From NCBI RefSeq assembly GCF_007829525.1, contig NZ_VLJP01000031.1, positions 1 through 38,658 of the forward strand: a stretch of 38,658 bases of DNA, read 5' to 3'. Position numbers and translations under genes: made by a program. Shown piece by piece: positions 31,999-38,658 of this stretch; within the stretch, counting starts at the first letter, position 1, and every line of letters starts with the position of its first letter. Below the pieces are notes generated by a model. The model was not told where the DNA came from. It made no database searches and was given only the letters and a program-made list of their open reading frames with translations. This DNA is from Mesorhizobium sp. J18. GTDB lineage: Bacteria; Pseudomonadota; Alphaproteobacteria; Rhizobiales; Rhizobiaceae.

Positions 31999-33774
31999 GT
32001 GAGCGACCGCCGCAAGATCGGGAGGCCGCTGGCCGTCATCCTCGCCATAGCGGCCGTCTGGTTCGCGATGAGCTTCGTCATCGAGAATGCCTATTACGCG
32101 CTGTTGTTGACGATCATCCCTATCTGGGCGACCTTCGCCATCTCGTGGAACATCTTCAGTGGCTATAGCGGCCTCATATCGTTCGGGCACGCCGCCTTCT
32201 TCGGACTCGGCGCCTATACGATCGCGCTCACATCGCTTCATTTCGACTTGACGCCCTGGTTTGGTCTGCCTCTGGCTGCCATCGTCGGCGTTGTGGCGGG
32301 GGCGGTGATTGGCTACCCGACGTTCCGGCTGAGCGGCCTCTACTTCGCGCTGGCCATGCTCGCCTACCCGTTGTCCATGGTCTACGTCTTTGAATGGCTC
32401 GGCTATCAGGAAATCATCCTGCCGATGCGGCCGGAGAACCCGCTCTGGTACATGCAGTTCGGCAGCTATCACGGCTATCTCGCGATCGCACTCGCGCTGC
32501 TCGTTCTATCGGTACTGCTGTCGCTGATGATCGAGCGGTCCCGCTTCGGCCTGTCGCTTCTGGCAATCAAACAGAACGAGTTGGCGGCGGAAGCCTCAGG
32601 TGTCGATACCTTCCGCTGGAAGATGCGCGCCCTGGTCCTGAGCGGTGCGTTGGCAGCGACGGCCGGTGGGCTCTATGCGGTCGTCGTCTTCGTGCTAACG
32701 CCCGGCAGCGTCTTCGGCGTCATCATCTCGGCGCAGGCCATCATCCTGTCGCTCTTCGGAGGGGCCGGCATCGTCTGGGGGCCGCTGATCGGGGCCGCCA
32801 CGCTTCTTCCGCTCAGCGAGACGCTGCATGCCGAGCTTGGCAGTGTACTGCCTGGCATTCAGGGCCTGCTCTACGGCGTTGCCATCATGCTCGTCATCCT
32901 GCTGGCGCCGGAAGGGATCTACTGGCGGGTGCGCGATCTCCTGAAGCGCCGCAGGGGAGAGGCCGGCGCTGCGTCGGCCGAGCCGCGCGGCGTCGCGGGG
33001 CCAGTCGGCGCCAAGCCATCCGCACCGCGCCCGCAACCCGGTGAGACGCTCCTGTCGGTCCGCAGCCTCTCAAAAACCTATGGTGGACTGAAGGCGGTCA
33101 GTGACGTCTCCTTCGACGTGCGCGAGGGGGAGATTCTCGGCATCATTGGTCCCAACGGCGCCGGCAAGACGACGCTCTTCAATATGCTCAACGGCATCGT
33201 CGTCCCCGATGCTGGCGAAATCCGCTTCGAGGGCCGCGACATCGCCGGCTTGAAGCCGAATCGCGTCTGCCGGCTCGGAATCGGCCGCACCTTCCAAGTG
33301 GTCCGCGCCTTCCAGCGCATGGGGGTGCTGGAGAACGTGGCGGTCGGCGCCTATGTGCACGCCGACAGCGAGGAACAGGCATGGGCGCTGGCCAAGGAGG
33401 CCGTCGCAATGGTCGGCCTTGCCGATTCTAAGGATACGCTGGCCTCGACGCTGACCAGCAAGGAGCTCAGGCTGATGGAGCTTGCCCGCGCGCTGGCCTC
33501 CCGCCCGCGCCTGGTCCTGCTCGACGAGCCGCTGGCCGGCCTCGGTAGCACCGAGACCGAGGAGCTCATGTCGATGGTGGCCACCCTGCCTGCGCATGGG
33601 ATCACCGTCATCATCATCGAGCACACAATCGGCGCCATGGTGGATCTCGCCGATCGCTTCGTTGTGCTCGATCATGGCCGGTTCCTGACACAAGGCGCGC
33701 CTCGGGACGTAACCAGGGATCCACGGGTGATCGAAGCCTATCTCGGGCAAAGATGGGCGGCCAAGCATGCTTGA
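31999..33774 (+). CDS. LivM-LivG fusion: ABC permease joined to its ATPase
   Basis: 591 residues from the GTG at 31999 (MSDRRKIGRPLAVILA). The frame is open upstream to 31744, but that part is the livH gene read in another frame. Residues 1-315 are the LivM permease (NIFSGYSGLISFGHAAFFGLGAY; SGLYFALAMLAYPLS; AIKQNELAAEASGVD). A basic Ala/Pro-rich linker spans about 316-350. Residues 351-591 are the LivG ATPase: Walker A GPNGAGKTT (384-392), GIGRTFQVVRAF (427-438), Walker B LVLLDE (505-510) and the switch His542 (IIIEHTIG). The signature segment is LTSKELRLMELARAL, a loose LSGGQ. LivM and LivG are usually separate, although such fusions are known. Confidence 0.9.
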   Translation: MSDRRKIGRPLAVILAIAAVWFAMSFVIENAYYALLLTIIPIWATFAISWNIFSGYSGLISFGHAAFFGLGAYTIALTSLHFDLTPWFGLPLAAIVGVVAGAVIGYPTFRLSGLYFALAMLAYPLSMVYVFEWLGYQEIILPMRPENPLWYMQFGSYHGYLAIALALLVLSVLLSLMIERSRFGLSLLAIKQNELAAEASGVDTFRWKMRALVLSGALAATAGGLYAVVVFVLTPGSVFGVIISAQAIILSLFGGAGIVWGPLIGAATLLPLSETLHAELGSVLPGIQGLLYGVAIMLVILLAPEGIYWRVRDLLKRRRGEAGAASAEPRGVAGPVGAKPSAPRPQPGETLLSVRSLSKTYGGLKAVSDVSFDVREGEILGIIGPNGAGKTTLFNMLNGIVVPDAGEIRFEGRDIAGLKPNRVCRLGIGRTFQVVRAFQRMGVLENVAVGAYVHADSEEQAWALAKEAVAMVGLADSKDTLASTLTSKELRLMELARALASRPRLVLLDEPLAGLGSTETEELMSMVATLPAHGITVIIIEHTIGAMVDLADRFVVLDHGRFLTQGAPRDVTRDPRVIEAYLGQRWAAKHA

Positions 33775-34474
33775 GGTTGAATCCCTCACTGTTGCGTATG
33801 GCGGTCTCCGTGCCCTGACGAACGTCTCGATAGAGGTGAAGACGGGCGAACTGGTCTGCGTCGTCGGTCCCAACGGCGCCGGAAAGTCCACGCTGTTCAA
33901 AACCATCTCGGGAACCGTGCTGCCGCGATCTGGCAAGGTGCTGTTCGAGGGCGTCGATCTCTCGACCGTAAGCGCCGCCCGACGCGGGCATCTAGGCATC
34001 GCTCACGTCCCGGAAGGCCGCGAGGTATTCCGCTCCATGAGCGTAATGGAGAATCTGGAAATGGGGGCCTGGGCGGAGGCGGGCAGAAGCCGTTTCGCCG
34101 AGACACTCGAGCGCGTCTTCTCGCTTTTTCCGGTCCTGGCCGAGCGGCGGGACCAACTCGCCGGCACGCTTTCGGGGGGCCAGCAGCAAATGCTCGCTAT
34201 CGGGCGCGGACTAGCGTCGCGGCCGAAGCTCATGATGCTGGACGAACCGTCGATGGGCCTTGCGCCGGCCGTCGCCGACACGATCTTCGAAAGCATCTCT
34301 CAGCTCCACCGGGAGGGCGAGATGGCCATCCTGCTCGTTGAGCAACGCGTCGCCGAGGCCATGGAGTACAGCAACCGCGGCTATGTCCTGCAGACGGGGG
34401 AGGTGATTCTATCAGGCAAGTTCGATGAGCTTTCGAAAGATGACCGGATACGTCGCGCTTACTTCGGAATGTAA
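33767..34474 (+). CDS. Branched-chain-amino-acid-type ABC ATPase (LivF family)
   Basis: 235 residues. Walker A GPNGAGKST (about 41-49), GIAHVPEGREVFRSMSVMENLEMGA (LivF hallmark), signature LSGGQQQMLAIGRGLASRP and Walker B LMMLDEPSMGLAP, with H-loop-equivalent LLVEQRVAEAM. It overlaps the LivMG gene by eight bases. With the LivG half it forms the ATPase dimer that drives the importer. Confidence 0.93.
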   Translation: MLEVESLTVAYGGLRALTNVSIEVKTGELVCVVGPNGAGKSTLFKTISGTVLPRSGKVLFEGVDLSTVSAARRGHLGIAHVPEGREVFRSMSVMENLEMGAWAEAGRSRFAETLERVFSLFPVLAERRDQLAGTLSGGQQQMLAIGRGLASRPKLMMLDEPSMGLAPAVADTIFESISQLHREGEMAILLVEQRVAEAMEYSNRGYVLQTGEVILSGKFDELSKDDRIRRAYFGM

Positions 34475-34490
34475 TCAGGGAGGTAAAAAG

Positions 34491-35717
34491 ATGAGAAAGC
34501 TGCTTGCAAGCCTGAGTGCTCTAGGACTTATCTCAGTGTCCAGCACCACAGGCGTGGCCACAGCCCAGGGGCAGGAGCAGGTTACCATGGCGTTGGCGAT
34601 GCCGCTGAGCGGTGCATGGGCGCGCATCGGCGAGGTGTCCAGGGCAGCGGCCGAATGCGCCGTCGCGGACATCAACGCCGCCGGTGGCATCGAGGCGCTC
34701 GGCGGCGCCAAGGTGAACCTTGTGGTGGCTGACGTCGGCGGCAGTCCGGAATCGGCCAAGAACGCCGCCGAGCGGCTCCTCGCCGAGCATCCCGACATCA
34801 GTGGCGGCGTCGGAGCCTACGTGTCGTCGTTCACGCTTCCAGTGACCGAGGTGACGGAGCGGGCCGGCATTCCTTGGCTGACACTGTCCTATTCCGACCG
34901 GATCACCGGCCGCGGCTACAAGCACGTCTTCATGACGTCGCCGACCTCCGTTCAGCAGGCGGAGGATGCACTGCCGACCATCCTTGCGCTTGCTAAGCAA
35001 GCCACTGGGGGCAAGCCAGACACTGTGGGGATCGTCATGGACAACACGCCCTCGCCGGTCGGCTTTACCGAGGGAATGCGGGACGGGGGCCTGGAGAAGT
35101 ACGGCCTCGATCTGGTAGTCGACCAGGTCTTCACGCCACCGCTTTCGGTCGCCGGTCCGATCGTCCAGCAGGTCCGCTCAGCGCGGCCCGACTTCCTGCT
35201 GTTTTTGCCCACGGCGACTCCCGACATCAAGCTCATTTTGGAGCAGCTTACGCAGTTCGGCCTGACGCGCGAGCGACTGCCTCTGATCAACAATGGCGGT
35301 CCGATGGGTACACCCGACCTCCTCAATGTCGTGGGCGAACATCTGCTCGAGGGGGCGATGTTCATCACTGCGAATTGGGGCCTAAAGGGACAGGAGGACT
35401 TCACAGAGCACTGGAAGGAGTGCACCGGGCTTCCTTGGGTGACGCAAGACATCTCGACCTACGGCCACTTTTGGCTGCTCAAGGAAGCGATGGAGATGGC
35501 CAAGTCGGCCGATCCCGAGGCGGTGACGCAGGCGCTTCACGACATGAAACTCACCGAGGGACCGGCTCGATTCTTCCCGGGCGGCACCGTCTCGTTCGCC
35601 GACAACGGGCGCAGGGAGAACGCCTCCATAGTTATCGCGCAGTGGCAGGCGGGAGTTCCCGTGACAGTGTTTCCACCCGAATCGGCAGTGGCCGAGCCCA
35701 TCTGGACTGGTCAGTAG
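34491..35717 (+). CDS. Periplasmic binding protein of the Liv-type transporter (LivJ/K-like)
   Basis: 408 residues from the ATG at 34491, preceded by a strong ribosome binding site (GGGAGGTAAAAAG). The signal peptide MRKLLASLSALGLISVSSTTGVATAQG is cleaved near residue 26. The mature part is a type I periplasmic binding protein (ANF-receptor family): MALAMPLSGAWARIGEVSRAAAECAVADIN, VVADVGGSPESAKNAAERLL, PWLTLSYSDRITGRGY, FLLFLPTATPDIKLILEQL and FWLLKEAMEMAKSADPEAVTQAL. It is the last gene of the operon and defines its ligand, which cannot be inferred from the sequence. The absence of the common SxxT ligand pattern after G-P-L-S suggests it is not a standard leucine binder, a weak point. Confidence 0.9.
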   Translation: MRKLLASLSALGLISVSSTTGVATAQGQEQVTMALAMPLSGAWARIGEVSRAAAECAVADINAAGGIEALGGAKVNLVVADVGGSPESAKNAAERLLAEHPDISGGVGAYVSSFTLPVTEVTERAGIPWLTLSYSDRITGRGYKHVFMTSPTSVQQAEDALPTILALAKQATGGKPDTVGIVMDNTPSPVGFTEGMRDGGLEKYGLDLVVDQVFTPPLSVAGPIVQQVRSARPDFLLFLPTATPDIKLILEQLTQFGLTRERLPLINNGGPMGTPDLLNVVGEHLLEGAMFITANWGLKGQEDFTEHWKECTGLPWVTQDISTYGHFWLLKEAMEMAKSADPEAVTQALHDMKLTEGPARFFPGGTVSFADNGRRENASIVIAQWQAGVPVTVFPPESAVAEPIWTGQ

Positions 35718-36188
35718 TAAGGAGCGGCCCGGAATCATCTCGTAGCGGTTGGCGGTGTACCTGTGTCGACCGCTACATGGATCCGGCGGCCGGGTGACTT
35801 TCCGGCAGAGAAATTGCGTTTTCCAGCACTCGCCGGAGGGTCAGGGAAAGCCACGCCGCTTCCTTCTTCATCGCCTAGTGCATGCGGCGGCCCGCATCCG
35901 ACGTGTTCTGCGCCGCGTTCTCTAAACGCACAGCCCGATGGGCTTTTGCAGTGCGGTTTCTCCATTTGGATGTTGAGGCTCCATAGGCTCGCTACACGCG
36001 ACCGCTCGATATGCGGCGATGCCCCCCGGCGGCAACCATGATCCGTTCGGGATAGACCGGAGTCAGACAGGTCGATTAGCGAAGGATGCCGGCATGCTGT
36101 AGCGATTGCGCTCCAAGAATAGACGAGGGACGTCGGAGAGACCCGCTTGGTAATTCGACAAAGCTGTCGAAAGGCCGAGGAATCGGCG
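35718..36188. other. 471 bp without a recognised gene
   Basis: It begins with an 8-bp inverted repeat (GTAGCGGT 35742-35749, ACCGCTAC 35769-35776, loop 19), which may end the operon's transcript, although no T tract follows. A minus-strand patch (VAAGGHRRIS, about 36020-36050) faintly resembles a MerR/excisionase recognition helix but has no context. No gene is supported. Confidence 0.4.
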
Positions 36189-36790
36189 TCAGGAACGGGC
36201 GTCCTCGGCCCGGATGTCCTCGATGGTTCCGGGTTGCACGTCATGGGGAATCTGCTGCCACAGGTTCCGGCATCGCTGTTCCAGCCACTCGTTCAGGGCC
36301 TTCAGCGAAGGGAAAGCACGGCGTTGGCTGCCAAAGCCGGTGGCGGGCGTCCTGGACGTTCTTCTCGACCTGTCCCTTCTCCCAGTCCGAAGCCGGATTG
36401 CAGAACTCAGTCTCGAACAGATAGTGACTCGCCGTGGCCGAGAACGGGCATTGATCTGGCGATCCTTGCCGCGGCCGATCCTGTCAATCGCCGTGCGCAT
36501 GTTGTCGTAAATCCCGCGCCGGGGAATCCCGCCCAGTCTTGCGACCAGTCGAACTGGAGAGTTTCTCCGGGCTCGAACGCCAACGGTACGAACGTACCGC
36601 GCCCGCTCGTTCGCATCTGTCGCTGGCGATCCGATTTCCAAGCCCGCGCAAAGGCGGTAACGCGTTCATACAAACCCTTACAGCCAAGGCCGATCAGGTC
36701 GGCATGCAACTGCTTGACGATGCGCTTCTGCTTGCGCGGCTTGTTCGCCTTCGTCCGCAGCCAGGCCGACATCCGTTCCGAATACGTATC
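36189..36790 (-). pseudogene. IS21-family IstA transposase, frameshifted and truncated
   Basis: The minus strand carries successive IstA segments in shifting frames: SAWLRTKANKPRKQKRIVKQLHADLIGLGCKGLYERVTAFA and TFVPLAFEPGETLQFDWSQDWA (36560-36790), then GIPRRGIYDNMRTAIDRIGRGK and FPSLKALNEWLEQRC with IPHDVQPGTIEDI (36189-36550). In intact IstA, about 80 residues stand between these parts, so there is an internal deletion. The N-terminal helix-turn-helix and IstB are missing. Confidence 0.75.
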
Positions 36791-36849
36791 AAGTCGCCAT
36801 GACCACCAGCGAAATCCATGAGGGACAGGTTATCGTCGAACGGATCGCC

Positions 36850-37030
36850 GCCGGCTATGAAGACGACGGACTTGATGGTCGGCAACTGTTAACGCCGATA
36901 CCGGCTCTGCGTCTGCCGAGGTCTTGCGGCATTCGAGACGCGCGGCATCGATGCGCCGATCCCGGCCAAGGCGGAGCCGATCCGCAGTCCGGCCCTGCTG
37001 CGCGGCTTCCGTTATGATGCCCGACCGAGA
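36850..37030 (+). pseudogene. Transposase remnant, possibly IS1182-like
   Basis: Plus-strand segments NADTGSASAEVLRH and, after a frameshift, FETRGIDAPIPAKAEP then IRSPALLRGFRYDAR resemble the stretch around the second catalytic Asp and the following FxYD region of IS1182/IS5-type transposases (AD.GY.S...L...E..GI...IP, F.YD). Short and degraded; the family is uncertain. Confidence 0.35.
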
Positions 37031-37463
37031 GAATCCCGAACTGCCGCCTCCCACAAATTATCTCGCGCTTGTAATCGGCTCTACTTTCACGACTGTTTTG
37101 CTCATCTTGATACATCCTTTTTCCTCATCATGATCTGCACACTGTTTGTTCGCAAAAGAACATCTACAAGCATGAGTTCTGGCGCGCCGTGCACTTGTCC
37201 GCACTCTGCGACGGGGTGATCGGGCTGCGTTTGAGAGGCAGCGCTTTTTCCGTCGCGGTGCATTTTGCCATCGGATTCACAGGGCACATCACAGGCACTC
37301 CGGCGCGGCCCGGCCGTCTTACGATCGGCGCGGCCGCAGGCAAGATATCGTGCTTCCCGTCATTCCTCGTCTGCACCAGTCCTCATCCGCTCGCGCGGAT
37401 TCCTCTGTTCAGTTTGCGGCCGTCACCGTGACGGCCGTGGAGTTTTCATCAGCGCTGTCGCGA
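37031..37463. other. 433 bp between remnants and the IS110 transposase gene
   Basis: No gene is supported. Part of it should be the non-coding right end of the IS110 element, but the exact terminus cannot be set because IS110 elements lack conspicuous terminal inverted repeats. Confidence 0.4.
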
Positions 37464-38552
37464 TCATGCGTGCGCCCCCAGAAGCTTGCGTTCCTTGCGC
37501 ATCTGGCGCGCATCAGCCTGCGCTGCCCCGTCATTCGGAGCGCCTGTATAGAACGTGCCAGCGCTCCACATGGCGTGCATGATCACCGCCAGCTTGCGCG
37601 CCACCGCCACCACCGCCTTGCGATGACAGGAGCGTTTGGCGAGCGCCGCACCCCACATCTTGAGACTGTCCTTGCCCTTGAACCGCGTCATAAGCGCCGA
37701 CGCCGCTTCGTAGAGCGCGCGGCGCACATCAGCGTCGCCAGCCTTCGAGATGCGCCCCTTCACGTCGATCGACGTACCCGACTGCCATCGTCGCGAGGTC
37801 AGCCCGAAGTAGGCGGCAACGTCGCGTGAGCGTCGAAAGCGCGACGGATCGTCGATCGCCGTCATGAACGACAACGCCGTCACCGGCCCGACTCCAGGGA
37901 TCGCCATGAAGCGACGGCACAGCTCGCTTTGCGCCACCATCTTCACCACCAGATCGTGCAGCCGGCAATATTCCTTCCACAGCGCCGCGCGCGCCGTCAG
38001 CATCACCTCCATCAGGTCGGTGGTGAACGGATCATCCGCCACCGCCTCCCGCACGGCCGCGTCGAATTTGCCGCGCCCGATGCCGCCGAGTCTGATCCCG
38101 AACGCCTTCAGCGAATGACGGATGGCGTTTTCCAGATCGAGGAACTTGCGCTTCAGGTTGCGCCGGTGCGTCAGCAAAAGCCGCATCCGGTAGCAACCTT
38201 CCGTCTTCACATGCGCCCGGCGGAACCAGCCGGTGCGCATGATATGGGCGATGCCGAGCGCATCCGCCTTGTCAGTCTTGTTGCGCTGCGCCGACATTGC
38301 CGCGCGCACATGCACCGTCTCCAGGCAGATCGCCGGCAGGCCGAGCTTCAGCATTTCAGGGTGCAGCCATGGTGACAACGAGCCAGCTTCATGGCCGACA
38401 CGCCGCAGCCGCGGCAAATAAGGTTTGAGAACCGCAAACAGCGCTTCGGCGTCCGTCACCGCCGTCGCCTGAAGATGCACCTCACCCTGCTCGTCGACAA
38501 CGCAAACCGCAGTTTCGTCAATCGATACGTCAAGCCCGCAAAAATACTCCAT
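37464..38552 (-). CDS. IS110-family transposase (DEDD recombinase)
   Basis: 362 residues, intact. The N-terminal RuvC-like DEDD domain shows D8 in CGLDVSIDET, E in GHEAGSLSPWL and the aspartates in NKTDKADALGIAHIMRTGW. The C-terminal transposase_20 domain shows FMAIPGVGPVTALSFMTAIDDPSRFRRSRDVAAYFGLTSRR and GRISKAGDADVRRALYEAAS, which includes the serine-bearing region. Elements of this family excise as circles and insert without target duplication, guided in studied members by a bridge RNA transcribed from a non-coding end. The start ATG at 38552 leaves 106 bp of upstream non-coding end in the window. Confidence 0.92.
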   Translation of the reverse strand: MEYFCGLDVSIDETAVCVVDEQGEVHLQATAVTDAEALFAVLKPYLPRLRRVGHEAGSLSPWLHPEMLKLGLPAICLETVHVRAAMSAQRNKTDKADALGIAHIMRTGWFRRAHVKTEGCYRMRLLLTHRRNLKRKFLDLENAIRHSLKAFGIRLGGIGRGKFDAAVREAVADDPFTTDLMEVMLTARAALWKEYCRLHDLVVKMVAQSELCRRFMAIPGVGPVTALSFMTAIDDPSRFRRSRDVAAYFGLTSRRWQSGTSIDVKGRISKAGDADVRRALYEAASALMTRFKGKDSLKMWGAALAKRSCHRKAVVAVARKLAVIMHAMWSAGTFYTGAPNDGAAQADARQMRKERKLLGAHA

Positions 38553-38658
38553 CTGCCGTCGCCTCTTCGTTTTGGGAACTCCGACTGTTTTAACCGACGG
38601 AGGACCTTCCGCGACAACCGCCGCAGTCTGCGCGCTAACCCGCCGATTACGGCCGGCC
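38553..38658 (-). ncRNA. Possible IS110 left-end non-coding region (bridge-RNA candidate, partial)
   Basis: 106 bp upstream of the transposase, cut by the window edge. A stem CTCCG/CGGAG (38579-38583 with 38598-38602) encloses an AT-rich loop containing TTTTAA, and the more distal part is GC-rich with further short stems. In IS110 elements of the IS621 type this end encodes the bridge RNA. Here the assignment is by position only. Confidence 0.3.

Noticed and set aside
33480-33525. Loose ABC signature (LTSKE) in the LivG half as a sign of inactivity
   Set aside because: LivG proteins often have a degenerate signature, and Walker A, Walker B and the switch histidine are intact.
35763-36041. 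92-codon plus-strand and 169-codon minus-strand frames after the Liv operon
   Set aside because: Neither has a ribosome binding site, domain pattern or plausible composition; the region is treated as non-coding.

Overview
The window reads as accessory DNA (plasmid, symbiotic-type island or chromid) of a GC-rich alphaproteobacterium of the Rhizobiales. This rests on recalled family resemblance, not a search: a DUF3991/TOPRIM gene followed by a DUF1419 gene, an AcsA2-type acetoacetyl-CoA synthetase, tandem SRAP-like genes, many ABC uptake systems, and IS6, IS66, IS21, IS110 and IS5-type sequences. Much of the DNA between functional blocks is gene wreckage, so the region has been rearranged repeatedly.

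Layout. 1-822 is an intact IS6-family element. 1092-4064 holds an exported S41 peptidase, an SRAP protein, a divergent frameshifted SRAP-like gene and a small caspase/CHAT-like protein. 4484-6225 is a module of a 60-residue protein, a DUF3991/TOPRIM protein and a truncated DUF1419 protein. Its non-coding parts are packed with strong stem-loops, two of which contain the ribosome binding site of the next gene. 6226-8913 is transposase debris plus an internally deleted IS66 element with a small downstream gene overlapping tnpC.

9400-19061, all on the minus strand, is an eight-gene catabolic operon: class III aminotransferase, RpiR-type regulator, dipeptide-type ABC transporter (binding protein, two permeases, one fused double ATPase) and two tandem ureohydrolases. 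It looks like uptake and breakdown of a guanidino compound such as agmatine, a guanidino acid or a peptide or opine carrying one: urea is released, then the amine is transaminated. TGAACCA inverted repeats lie upstream of its first gene.

19300-22600 is a graveyard that includes fragments resembling a DNA-phosphorothioation-associated methyltransferase and a type I restriction methylase (HsdM). 22185-24421 keeps an SMP-30 lactonase between a broken IclR regulator and a cyclase that lost its N-terminus. The cyclase abuts, back to back, a CofE that also lost its N-terminus, followed by CofD, CofC and a 98-residue unknown: part of the coenzyme F420 pathway. 27494-29446 is acsA2. After a strikingly AT-rich 0.5 kb gap, 30013-35717 is an operon of a zinc alcohol dehydrogenase with a branched-chain-amino-acid-type ABC transporter in which permease LivM and ATPase LivG are fused. 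The window ends in IS21 and other transposase remnants and an IS110-family transposase whose upstream non-coding end is cut by the window edge.

No tRNA, rRNA or CRISPR array was seen. Coordinates of degraded genes are approximate; family assignments come from motifs and recalled family patterns.
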